DNA of 64,000 nucleotides from Methyloversatilis universalis FAM5 (lineage in GTDB: Bacteria > Pseudomonadota > Gammaproteobacteria > Burkholderiales > Rhodocyclaceae). Below are positions 8,788 to 16,516 of the stretch, one piece after another. Position 1 is the stretch's first letter. Each line of letters starts with the position of its first letter. The position numbers and the translations under genes are program-made. The DNA lies in NCBI RefSeq assembly GCF_000214035.2, contig NZ_AFHG01000057.1, forward strand, positions 1-64,000. The letters are read 5' to 3'. The notes beneath the pieces are model-generated. The model made no database searches and was not told the origin of the DNA. It was given only the letters and a program-made list of their open reading frames with translations.

Positions 8788-10908
8788 TCAGAACCGCGCA
8801 TTCACCGTCAGCCGCAGGCTGCGCGGTTCGACCGGGTGGATGTGGCGGTCGTCGGTGCCGGCCAGCGGCTCGCCCGGCAGACGCGAGGTGTAGAAGTACT
8901 CGATGTCGTTGTCGCGGCGGTCGAACAGGTTGAACACGTCCAGCATCAGCCGCAGATCCTGCCGCACGCGGTAACCGACGCGCAGCACGGTGAGCGTGGT
9001 CGGGTCGGAGCGCACCGAGTTGTCCTCGATCAGCGCGCGGGCGCCGACGTGGCGCAGCTGCACGTGGCCGAACCAGCCGGCGGCCAGCGGGTTGTCTTCG
9101 GTCAGGCTCACGCCGGCCGCCAGCACGGTGCCGGCGGCGCCCGGTACGTGGTCACCGGCCGGGTCGCGGTCGGTGAAGCGGGCGCGCGACAGCGCGACGT
9201 CGAGGTCGAGCAGCAGCCAGGGGCGCGGCGTCCAGCGGTTGTTCCACTCGATGCCGCTGCGCCGGCTGGCGCGGTTGGGTTCGGTTTCGCCGGCGTCGCC
9301 GACGAACAGCAGCTCGGAATCCAGCTTCAGCGTCCACAGCGCGAGCGAGCTCTGCAGGCCGGGCAGCACTTCGCTGCGCACGCCCAGTTCGCCGCCGCGG
9401 GTGCGCACCAGCGCATCCACCGGATCGGCCGGCAGGCCGCCCTTGGCGGTGAGCCGCGCGGTGGTGCCGCGCGCGTCGTTGCTGTGGAAACCCTGGCCGT
9501 AGTTCACGAAGTACTCGGTGTCGGCCCACGGCCCGAACACCAGCGACAGCTTGGGCGAGGCGATGTGGTCCGAGGTGTCGCCGCTGTTGGCGGCGATCGA
9601 ACTGGCCACGTCGAACTGGAAGCGATCGATGCGCAGGCCAGCCAGACTACGCAGCCAGGGCGTCCATTGCACGCTGTTCTCGCCGTACAGGCCGACGCTG
9701 GTCTGGCGCACCCGGCTTTCCTGGATGACGCCGGTGGTGGTGCGCGCCACGGTCGAATACAGGCCGACCGGCGCCAGCCGGTCGTGGCGCATCTGCACGC
9801 CCAGCGTGTTGGTCATGGACCGGCCGGCCAACTGGCCGTCCCAGCTGCGGCTCAGTGCGAAACCGAATACCGAACGCTGTTCCGACTGCCGGAACTGGTC
9901 GCCGTCGACCGGGTTTTCCAGCGCGTAGGTGAAGTTGGACCACAGATCGAGTTCGGAGCGGATGGCATAGGCGCTGAAGCGCAGCACGCCGTCGTCGCGC
10001 AGGCGCTGGCCGTCGAGCGACAGGCTGTAGCGCTGGGTCTTGCCGCCGTCGGTCGGGTCGACCGCGCCGTAGCGGTCAAGCCGGCCTGCCCGCAGCGCGC
10101 GCAGCGGAATCTGGTCGGTGGAATCCCAGCGCGCGCTGTAGGCCATGGCGGTGACCGAAGTGGTGTCGGCCCCCTCGCCCAGCGTGTAGCGCAGTACGCC
10201 GTTGATGCGGCGGAAATCTTCCGGGTTCTGCCACGGGCCGTCGGCGCTCGACGTTTCGAGTGCGTACAGCAGCGTGCCGGCGCCGACGGCGTGCGCGTTC
10301 ATCAGCAGGCCGCGCCGGTAGCCGTCACCACCCAGCGTGGCTTCAGCCGTACCGTAGGCGGTGCGGTCGCGCAGCTTGAGCCGGGCCGAACCGGCGGACG
10401 AGAAGTCGCCGTCCTCGGCGAAGTAGGGGCCCTTGCGGTAATCGATGCGCTCGATCAGTTCGGGAATGAGCCAGTTCAGGTCGGCATAGCCGTGGCCGTG
10501 CGCGTGGGTGGGCATATTCACCGGCATGCCGCCGACCCAGGTCGCGAAGTCGGTGCCGTGGTCGAGGTTGAAGCCGCGCAGGAAGTACTGGTTCGCCTTG
10601 CCGCCGCCGCTGTGCTGCGTGACGATGAGACCGGGCACGAATTCCAGTACCTCGGCCGGGCGCTGCGTGGGCCGGTTCGCGATCAGGCGCGCGGTCGCCG
10701 TGCCCTGGCTGGCGGCGTCCGACGTGCCGACCGCATTGTCATAGTGGCCCTCGACCGTCACCGGGTCGACGTGGTGCGCGGCCGGCGCCGCCTCGTGCGC
10801 CAGCGCGGTGCCCCAGGCACCCGCGAGGGGCAGGCACAGCGCGGGCAGCCATCGTCGTGCGGGCGCCGGCGCCCGGCGCGGTGCGGTATTCGTCCCGGAG
10901 TGGTTCAT
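8788..10908 (-). CDS. TonB-dependent outer-membrane receptor, probably for nickel
   Basis: The 706-residue protein has a signal peptide (ALCLPLAGAWGTALA), a plug domain (RPAEVLEFVPGLIVTQHSGGGKANQYFLRGFNLDHGTDFATWV), and a beta-barrel ending in the terminal aromatic RLTVNARF. Barrel strands are typical of TonB receptors. His-rich patches occur after the signal peptide (AAPAAHHVDP) and in the plug (MPTHAHGHGYADLNW). It lies directly downstream of nikR, and a NikR-like operator sits 10-36 bases before its ATG, so nickel uptake is the likely role. Receptor class is certain; nickel specificity is inferred. Confidence 0.88.
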   Translation of the reverse strand: MNHSGTNTAPRRAPAPARRWLPALCLPLAGAWGTALAHEAAPAAHHVDPVTVEGHYDNAVGTSDAASQGTATARLIANRPTQRPAEVLEFVPGLIVTQHSGGGKANQYFLRGFNLDHGTDFATWVGGMPVNMPTHAHGHGYADLNWLIPELIERIDYRKGPYFAEDGDFSSAGSARLKLRDRTAYGTAEATLGGDGYRRGLLMNAHAVGAGTLLYALETSSADGPWQNPEDFRRINGVLRYTLGEGADTTSVTAMAYSARWDSTDQIPLRALRAGRLDRYGAVDPTDGGKTQRYSLSLDGQRLRDDGVLRFSAYAIRSELDLWSNFTYALENPVDGDQFRQSEQRSVFGFALSRSWDGQLAGRSMTNTLGVQMRHDRLAPVGLYSTVARTTTGVIQESRVRQTSVGLYGENSVQWTPWLRSLAGLRIDRFQFDVASSIAANSGDTSDHIASPKLSLVFGPWADTEYFVNYGQGFHSNDARGTTARLTAKGGLPADPVDALVRTRGGELGVRSEVLPGLQSSLALWTLKLDSELLFVGDAGETEPNRASRRSGIEWNNRWTPRPWLLLDLDVALSRARFTDRDPAGDHVPGAAGTVLAAGVSLTEDNPLAAGWFGHVQLRHVGARALIEDNSVRSDPTTLTVLRVGYRVRQDLRLMLDVFNLFDRRDNDIEYFYTSRLPGEPLAGTDDRHIHPVEPRSLRLTVNARF

Positions 10909-10917
10909 GGCGTCGTT

Positions 10918-10944
10918 GTATGAAGAAGTGTCGAATCTTCATAC
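10918..10944. promoter_or_regulatory. NikR-like operator in front of the TonB receptor gene
   Basis: A perfect inverted repeat GTATGAAGA-N9-TCTTCATAC lies just upstream of the receptor ATG (10908). Its outer half-sites GTATGA/TCATAC are identical to the Escherichia coli NikR half-sites; the E. coli spacing is 16 bases and here it is 15. Binding of Ni-NikR here would block transcription or translation start of the receptor gene. The site lies in the 186-base gap downstream of nikR. Confidence 0.75.
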
Positions 10945-11094
10945 GCGAGAAGCGTGCCAGTGTTTCGCACACGATGAATCAGGGGCTTGGCGCAGGCCTG
11001 CGCACCGGAAGCGGTCAGCGCGCTGTCGCTTCAGTCCATGCTGCGGCTGCACCGCTTGCGGTGACAGCGATGTGCGGCCCTCTGCTGCCCGCGC

Positions 11095-11598
11095 TCAGGT
11101 GACCGGCTTCACATGCACATGCCCCGCACTTCCGCCGGCCGCGTGGCGGCGGGTGTAGCGGTGGCCGGCGGGACCGGCGTGGTGGTGGTGGGCATCCATC
11201 TCGACCGCGATCAGGTTCACCTTGCCGTGGTGCACGCCGCGCTCGGCGCACACCGCGTCGGCGAAGGCCTTCACCGCCGCGATCTCCCCTTTCAGCAGGA
11301 CGGTTTCCAGACAGTGGTCATGGTCGAGGTGGGCGTGCATGGTCGACACCGTGAGGTCGTGGTGCGCGTGCTGCAGGCTGGTGAGCCGCTCGGCCAGATC
11401 GCGTTCGTGATGGTTGAACACGTAGGACAGGCAGGCCACGCAGTGGGTGGCGCTGCCGGTCTGCTGCTGCGAGCGGTCGAGCTCGGCGCGGAACAGGTCG
11501 CGTACAGCCTCGGAGCGGTTGCCGTAGCCGCGCTGCGCGATCCAGTCGTCGAACTGGGCGGCCAGCTGGTCGTCGAGGGAAATGGTGAAGCGCTGCAC
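11095..11598 (-). CDS. nikR: Nickel-responsive repressor NikR with a His-rich C-terminal tail
   Basis: This ribbon-helix-helix regulator binds DNA when loaded with nickel. Residues 1-45 (VQRFTISLDDQLAAQFDDWI...RSEAVRDLFRAEL) are the RHH domain. The ACT-like metal domain has the signature STMHAHLDHDHCLETVLLKGE, with His88, His90 and Cys96 plus an upstream His (79/80) as likely Ni ligands. The GTG at 11598 is chosen because it places the RHH strand at the N-terminus; CGGAG precedes it. The 167 residues exceed the usual 130-150: the final about 32 are His-rich (MDAHHHHAGPAGHRY...GHVHV). It lies 13 bases after hoxC. Confidence 0.92.
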   Translation of the reverse strand: MQRFTISLDDQLAAQFDDWIAQRGYGNRSEAVRDLFRAELDRSQQQTGSATHCVACLSYVFNHHERDLAERLTSLQHAHHDLTVSTMHAHLDHDHCLETVLLKGEIAAVKAFADAVCAERGVHHGKVNLIAVEMDAHHHHAGPAGHRYTRRHAAGGSAGHVHVKPVT

Positions 11599-11611
11599 GC
11601 GGGTCTCCGGG

Positions 11612-13063
11612 TCAGTGCACGGTGCACACCATGCAGGGGTCGAACGATCGCACGATGTGCTGCACCGCCACCGGCGTGGTTTCGCCATCGCGCACCGGCG
11701 CGCCCTCGAGCGCGGCTTCCAGTGCGCCGGGCCGGCCCTCGGCGTCGCGCGGCGAGAAATTCCAGGTGGTCGGCGCGACGATCTGGTAGTTGGCGATGCG
11801 GCCGTCGCGCACCGAAATCCAGTGGCCCAGGCTGCCGCGCGCCGCTTCCGACAGGCCGGCCGCGATGCCTGCGTCCGGCAGCGGGCCCGGCGTGCAGAAG
11901 GGCTCGCCCGGCCGCAGCGCGCGCAGCCAGTCTTCCATCAGCGTGACGACGCGCGCCAGTTCGAGCAGGCGGGCGACCACACGGGTATAGACGGTGCCGC
12001 CATGCCGGCTCACCAGATCGACGATGAGCGGGTGGGCGCTCGCCAGCTGGCGCGCGATGGCGCCGGTTTCGACCACCTCGCCGGCCAGCCGCGGCGCCTT
12101 GTTCCAGGTGTAGGCGCCCGGCTTGTCCGGTTCCGGCAGCGTGATGCCGGAGCCTGGATGCTGCGGCCCGCCCGCATCGCTGAGCCAGGCGTGGGTCGCG
12201 TCTTCGCGGATGGCGGCGGCGTCGACCGGCGACAGCGTGCCGGCATGCCACACGCCCGCGCCGAGCGCGGCGCGGCCGTCCGGCTGCGGATAGGCGCCAT
12301 AGCTCAGATAGCGGCCGGGGCCGGCGCCCAGCGTGGCGAGCGCGGCGTCGCGCGCCACCGTGGCGAAGAAACGCAGATCGCTGCCCAGCGGGTCGCGCGC
12401 GACCCAGTCGTCGAACGCCGCTTCCGAATCGAGCGCGACCACCGCTTCCAGCGGCGCGCCATAGGAGTGGGTTTCGAGAAAGCGGCGGAACTCGCGCACC
12501 CGCGCCAGCAGCCGCACTTTCTCCGCCGCGTCGACCGCGCGGGTCGAGCCGCCGGGGTCGATGCTCTGCGTATGCGGCCACTTGCCGGCCAGCGTGCCGA
12601 GCAGCGTGAACCAGCGCTGGCGCGCGGCGATCGCGGCGCGCACCCGCTCGCCGGTGCTCGGCGTATAGCGGCGCACCGCCTCTTCGTGCCAGGGGCGGCC
12701 GGCATAGACCAGGCGCACGAAATCCGGCATGAAGAACAGATAGAAATGGGTCAGATGATCGGCCAGATTCTCGGTGGCCAGGATCACATTGGTCACGTGC
12801 CGGCCGTTGTCCGGCATCGTGATGTCGCCCAGCGCCGCCAGCGCCCGCGCCGCCGCCACCGACTGCGACACCGAACAGATGCCGCAGATGCGCGGCACAT
12901 ACACCAGCGCGTCATGCGGCTCGCGCCCGCGCAGGATCTGCTCGAAGCCGCGGTACATCGGCGCATTCACGTGCGCCGACGCGACCCGGCCATCGGCGAC
13001 GTCCAGCGTCACTTCAAGATCACCTTCGACGCGGTTGAAGGGGCCGACGAGGAGGCGGGTCAT
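11612..13063 (-). CDS. hoxC: Regulatory [NiFe]-hydrogenase large subunit (H2 sensor)
   Basis: The 483-residue subunit carries the NiFe site of a cytoplasmic H2 sensor (HoxC/HupV type). Nickel ligands are in RICGICSVSQS (Cys60, Cys63) and DPCMVCTVH (Cys477, Cys480). The protein ends exactly at VH, with no C-terminal peptide to cleave; this is the hallmark of regulatory hydrogenases, which need no maturation protease. It pairs with HoxB upstream, although a foreign-looking gene separates them. HupV is an equivalent name. Confidence 0.93.
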   Translation of the reverse strand: MTRLLVGPFNRVEGDLEVTLDVADGRVASAHVNAPMYRGFEQILRGREPHDALVYVPRICGICSVSQSVAAARALAALGDITMPDNGRHVTNVILATENLADHLTHFYLFFMPDFVRLVYAGRPWHEEAVRRYTPSTGERVRAAIAARQRWFTLLGTLAGKWPHTQSIDPGGSTRAVDAAEKVRLLARVREFRRFLETHSYGAPLEAVVALDSEAAFDDWVARDPLGSDLRFFATVARDAALATLGAGPGRYLSYGAYPQPDGRAALGAGVWHAGTLSPVDAAAIREDATHAWLSDAGGPQHPGSGITLPEPDKPGAYTWNKAPRLAGEVVETGAIARQLASAHPLIVDLVSRHGGTVYTRVVARLLELARVVTLMEDWLRALRPGEPFCTPGPLPDAGIAAGLSEAARGSLGHWISVRDGRIANYQIVAPTTWNFSPRDAEGRPGALEAALEGAPVRDGETTPVAVQHIVRSFDPCMVCTVH

Positions 13064-13111
13064 GTGGAGGCGTCCAAAAGATTGTTCCGACGCTTGCGGT
13101 TGCGGACGCGG

Positions 13112-13606
13112 TCAATTTCGCAGGACATGATTTGCACGAACAGTATGGCAACGAGCTGCCAACTTGTAAGCAAGACGACAGAACGATTCAACGTCGAATA
13201 CGCCGTGGCCAGATTGTGAGCCAACCGTCAGTGACACTAGAGAAAAGCGCTTGCCAAAAATAACCCCGGACTCAGGGTCATGGGACGTCGGAAAGTACGC
13301 AAACTCAGCGTGCGCCAGAGCCCTGTTGCGAAGATTTTTACAGAGATCATGCAAGGCCAGCTCTTCCTTGGACAGAGGCGCAAAGTCATCAATTGCAAGC
13401 TTGGAGACGGCGTCCCCGGTCCCACTGCTTCTTTCGTTCTGTGAGAACGGCCGGTAATAGACAACTACCGCCATAAAAAGCAGCGCCTCTTTCGCAAGAC
13501 TGTCTGGTGAATGCAGCAATGACTCTTCGGCAAGCTTTATCGCCTGCTCGAAGTCATGAACAGCAATCGAATATCGATTGAGCTCTGCGCTAGTAAGTGT
13601 CCGCAT
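13112..13606 (-). CDS. HEPN-like protein of unknown function inserted between hoxB and hoxC
   Basis: The 164-residue, largely helical protein begins 10 bases after hoxB and ends 48 bases before hoxC. The segment LHDLCKNLRNRALAHAEF contains R93-N94-x4-H99, the R-x(4-6)-H pattern of HEPN RNases with the usual Asn after Arg. No other catalytic or metal motif, signal peptide or membrane segment is seen. A rough count over two 60-base lines (13141-13260) gives about 50% GC against about 70% in the flanking genes, so recent transfer is likely. HEPN assignment is tentative; no partner antitoxin gene is adjacent. Confidence 0.65.
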   Translation of the reverse strand: MRTLTSAELNRYSIAVHDFEQAIKLAEESLLHSPDSLAKEALLFMAVVVYYRPFSQNERSSGTGDAVSKLAIDDFAPLSKEELALHDLCKNLRNRALAHAEFAYFPTSHDPESGVIFGKRFSLVSLTVGSQSGHGVFDVESFCRLAYKLAARCHTVRANHVLRN

Positions 13607-13616
13607 GAACCGATGG

Positions 13617-14624
13617 TCACTTCAATCGTGTCCGCCGCGCCACCGGCGGCACCACCACGTGGTCCGACACCGCATTCACTTTGACTCGCTTCGGCGTCGC
13701 CGACTTGGACAGCGAGGCCAGCGCGACGAACCAGGCCTTGGGCATGTCGGTCGGCAGGCCGATCGGAATGCCGGCGAGCTTGGGCGTGGCGTGGAAGGGG
13801 TGGCCGGGTTCCTGGAAGCCGGGTTCGGTGCAGCTGATGCAGGCGTAGCCGCCGCGGGTGCAGGAGCCCTCGCCGTTCCACGGCCGGGTGTTGCAGTCGG
13901 CATGCGCCTGCGTGCCCTTGCAGCCCATGTGTTCCATCATGCAGCCGAGGTCCGAGGGCTTTTCGGCGCTGGCCTTGAATTCGTAGTACTCGTTGCGGGT
14001 GCAGCCGTGGTGCACCAGCTGGTCGGCGTAGAAGCGCGGCCGGCCCAGCGTGTCGAGGTCGGCGGCGCCAAAGCTGCCGCCGGCCAGCGCCATGAGGGTG
14101 TCCAGCACCCAGCTCGGGTGGGTCGGGCAGCCGGCGATATTGATCACCGGCAGGCCGGCGCCGGCGTGGAAATCCGCGCCGAGCAGGCCGCCGCGAGCGT
14201 CGTCCTCGTACTGCAGGCCGCAGGCTTCGGTCGGGTTGTCGCCGCCCGCGGTGACACCGCCCCAGGCCGCGCAGCTGCCGATGGCCACCACGTGGCGCGC
14301 CTTTTCGGCGAGCCTGCGCACCCAGTCGATCATGGGCAGACCAGTGCCGGCCATGATGTGGAAGCGACCGCTGCCATTCGGCCCGCGCAGCAGCGAACCT
14401 TCGACACACAGCGCGTCCAGCCGCTGCGTGCCGTCGAGAACGCGGCCGAGCAGCGCCACCACGTCGTCGCCGCTGTCCAGCGACAGCGACGGATGCCAGA
14501 GCAGGTCGATGCCGGCGTCACGCAGCTGGCCGTGGAAGTCGTCGGTGTCGGCGCACAGCAGCGACATGCTGCAGCCGCCGCAGCCGCCGGACTGCAGCCA
14601 TAGAACGGTGAAGGGGGTGCTCAT
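13617..14624 (-). CDS. hoxB: Regulatory [NiFe]-hydrogenase small subunit (H2 sensor)
   Basis: The 335-residue subunit holds the three Fe-S clusters of the H2 sensor. Cluster ligands are visible in QSGGCGGCSMSLL (Cys15, Cys18), GSCAAWGGV, AGCPTHP, HHGCTRNEYYEFK, LGCMMEHMGCKG and CNTRPWNGEGSCTRGGYACISC. Unlike HupS it lacks a Tat signal and a C-terminal anchor, so it stays in the cytoplasm. The proximal motif is CGGC, not the CTCC of O2-tolerant enzymes. It should signal through HoxJ to HoxA. HupU is an equivalent name. Confidence 0.93.
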   Translation of the reverse strand: MSTPFTVLWLQSGGCGGCSMSLLCADTDDFHGQLRDAGIDLLWHPSLSLDSGDDVVALLGRVLDGTQRLDALCVEGSLLRGPNGSGRFHIMAGTGLPMIDWVRRLAEKARHVVAIGSCAAWGGVTAGGDNPTEACGLQYEDDARGGLLGADFHAGAGLPVINIAGCPTHPSWVLDTLMALAGGSFGAADLDTLGRPRFYADQLVHHGCTRNEYYEFKASAEKPSDLGCMMEHMGCKGTQAHADCNTRPWNGEGSCTRGGYACISCTEPGFQEPGHPFHATPKLAGIPIGLPTDMPKAWFVALASLSKSATPKRVKVNAVSDHVVVPPVARRTRLK

Positions 14625-14696
14625 CGCCGGGTGCTCAACTCATTCATCGTCGTGTTCATGCTGAACCCACACTGTAGCAAGGCAGGCGCGAGACCT

Positions 14697-15020
14697 GTGG
14701 GCGCGGCGCCCTCGCCGCGATGGCCGCTTCGGATCGCGCACCGGCACCTGGCCCAGGCCCCATCGCGGCGGGGGCGCAGCTCCTGCGGGTGGGCACAGCG
14801 GGTCGCGTGAGCCGGCCGTAAAGCGGACCGGCGCGGTCATGCGTTCGCCAACCGGACCTCGCTGCGCATGGCCGAGGTCTGTGGGAGCGGCGCCCTCGCC
14901 GCGATGGCAGCGGTGGCAAGGGCGCCAACGCGAGGGGCAGGCCCGGTCTGCGATGGCGGCGAGAGCAAGAGAGACCGCGCGATGCACACGTCCGGATCGC
15001 GGCGGGGGCGTCGCTCCCAC
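14697..15020. repeat. REP-like repeats filling the hoxB-hoxA gap
   Basis: The 443-base interval between hoxB and hoxA contains no convincing gene. It holds at least four units of the GTGGGAGCGGCGCCC-CGCCGCGAT family: 14697-14721 forward, 14762-14783 reverse (degenerate), 14881-14905 forward and 14995-15020 reverse. The alternating orientation permits two hairpins. They probably separate the hoxA-end of the upstream operon from hoxBC, by attenuating transcription or protecting the 3' end. Confidence 0.85.
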
Positions 15021-15067
15021 ACCGGGCCGCCACACGCGCTGCCGCTGTGCACGCGACGTCTCCGACC

Positions 15068-16516
15068 TCACCCTTCCAGTCCGAATCTGACCATCTTGCC
15101 TCTGAGGCCGACGCGGGACAGGCCGAGTTCCTTGGCGGCGCGGGTCTTGTTCCAGCGGTGGCGGAGCAGGGTTTCGCGCAGCACCATGGCTTCGATGGCG
15201 TCGAGGCGTTCGGCCAGCGTGCCGCTGGCGGGCAGGGCGGCGGCGCTGGCGGTGGCGGTGAGGCCGGCCTGACCGTGCAGCACGCGCTGCGACAGCGACT
15301 GCGCCTCGATGCGCTCGCTGTCGCTCAGCGCCAGTGCGCGCGCAAGCTCGTTGCGCAGTTCGCGGATGTTGCCCGGCCACGGATAGCCCATCAGGCAGGC
15401 CATCGCCTCGTCGGTCAGCGAGGCACCGGGCCGGCCCAGTTCGATGCCGACCTCATCGACCACGCGGCGGGCGATCGGCTCGATGTCGCCCACCCGCTCA
15501 CGCAGCGGCGGCACGGTGAAGGTGGCGCCCGCGATGCGGTAGTACAGATCCTCGCGGAACAGACCTTCGCGCACCCGCTGTTCGAGGTCGCGGTGGGTGG
15601 CGGCGATCACGCGCACGTCCACCGGCACCGCGCGGGTAGCACCCACCGGCCTCACCTCGCCCTCCTGCAGCACGCGCAGCAGGCGCACCTGGAAGGCGGG
15701 CGAGGTTTCGCCGATTTCGTCGAGGAATACGGTGCCGCCGTCGGCGCGCTGGAACAGGCCGATGTGGTCCTCGTAGGCGCCGGTGAAGGCGCCGCGCTTG
15801 TGGCCGAACAGTTCGGATTCGAGCAGGGTTTCCGGTATCGCCGCGCAGTTCTCGACCACGAAGGCGCCGTTGGCGCGCGGGCTGGCGTAGTGGATGGCGC
15901 GCGCCAGCAGCTCCTTGCCGGTGCCGGATTCACCCAGCACCAGCACCGACAGGTCGTAGCGCGCGACCCGTGCGGCCATTTCGCACACACTGTCCATCGG
16001 GCTGCCGGCGGCGCGCTCGATGCGGTCGAAGCCGAAGGTGCGGCGCGCGCGCTCCAGCTTGTGCGCGGCGCGCTGGCGCAGCACCGGCGTGGCGGTGCGC
16101 AGTTCGAGATCGAGGCGGGCGGTTTCCTGCTGCAGCGTCTGCGCCTCGGCGGCATTGCGCACGGTGGCCAGCAGGTGGTCCGGCACCCAGGGCTTCAGGA
16201 TGTACTGGTAGATGCCGGCGTCGTTGATGCCGGCGATGATGTCTTCCGAGTCGGTGTAGCCGGATATGACGATGCGCACGATGTCCGGCCAGCGCTCGCG
16301 TACCTCTTTCAGGAACACGACGCCGGTCAGGCCGGGCATGCGCTGGTCGCACAGGATGACGTTCACCTCGTGCCGCTCGAGCTGGGTGCGCGCGTCGTCG
16401 GCACCGCTGGCGGTGAGCACGACGAAATCCTCTTCCAGCGTGCGGCGCATCGCGTCCTGCGAGCGCACTTCGTCGTCGACCACCAGCACGGTGGGCAGGC
16501 GCAGACCGGCGTTCAT
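15068..16516 (-). CDS. hoxA: Hydrogenase response regulator HoxA (NtrC family)
   Basis: The 482-residue activator switches on hydrogenase genes with sigma-54 RNA polymerase. Residues 1-125 are the receiver with Asp57 (ILCDQRMPG) as phosphoacceptor. A central AAA+ domain follows, with GESGTGKE (Walker A), ELFGHKRGAFTGA (sigma-54 contact) and GGTVFLDEIG (Walker B). The C-terminus ends in a Fis-type helix-turn-helix (LLRHRWNKTRAAKELGLSRVGLRGKM). The ATG at 16516 overlaps the hypX stop by four bases. In Cupriavidus, HoxA is active unphosphorylated and is silenced by HoxJ; here that is only inference. HupR is an equivalent name. Confidence 0.93.
   Translation of the reverse strand: MNAGLRLPTVLVVDDEVRSQDAMRRTLEEDFVVLTASGADDARTQLERHEVNVILCDQRMPGLTGVVFLKEVRERWPDIVRIVISGYTDSEDIIAGINDAGIYQYILKPWVPDHLLATVRNAAEAQTLQQETARLDLELRTATPVLRQRAAHKLERARRTFGFDRIERAAGSPMDSVCEMAARVARYDLSVLVLGESGTGKELLARAIHYASPRANGAFVVENCAAIPETLLESELFGHKRGAFTGAYEDHIGLFQRADGGTVFLDEIGETSPAFQVRLLRVLQEGEVRPVGATRAVPVDVRVIAATHRDLEQRVREGLFREDLYYRIAGATFTVPPLRERVGDIEPIARRVVDEVGIELGRPGASLTDEAMACLMGYPWPGNIRELRNELARALALSDSERIEAQSLSQRVLHGQAGLTATASAAALPASGTLAERLDAIEAMVLRETLLRHRWNKTRAAKELGLSRVGLRGKMVRFGLEG

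Noticed and set aside
8176-10923. A 915-codon plus-strand open frame across the TonB receptor region
   Set aside because: It is the antisense shadow of the receptor gene in GC-rich DNA: its translation is Arg/Ala/Gly/Val/His-rich without domains, and the minus strand encodes a complete TonB receptor.
11582-13219. A 545-codon plus-strand open frame opposite hoxC
   Set aside because: Arg/Ala-rich translation without motifs; hoxC on the other strand is unmistakable.
13617-14624. hoxB and hoxC as a second uptake hydrogenase
   Set aside because: The small subunit has no Tat signal or anchor and the large subunit no C-terminal peptide, which marks a regulatory hydrogenase.
14697-15020. Possible CRISPR array in the hoxB-hoxA gap
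   Set aside because: The repeats alternate in orientation, are unevenly spaced and recur at other loci singly or in pairs; no cas genes are present. A REP-like family fits better.
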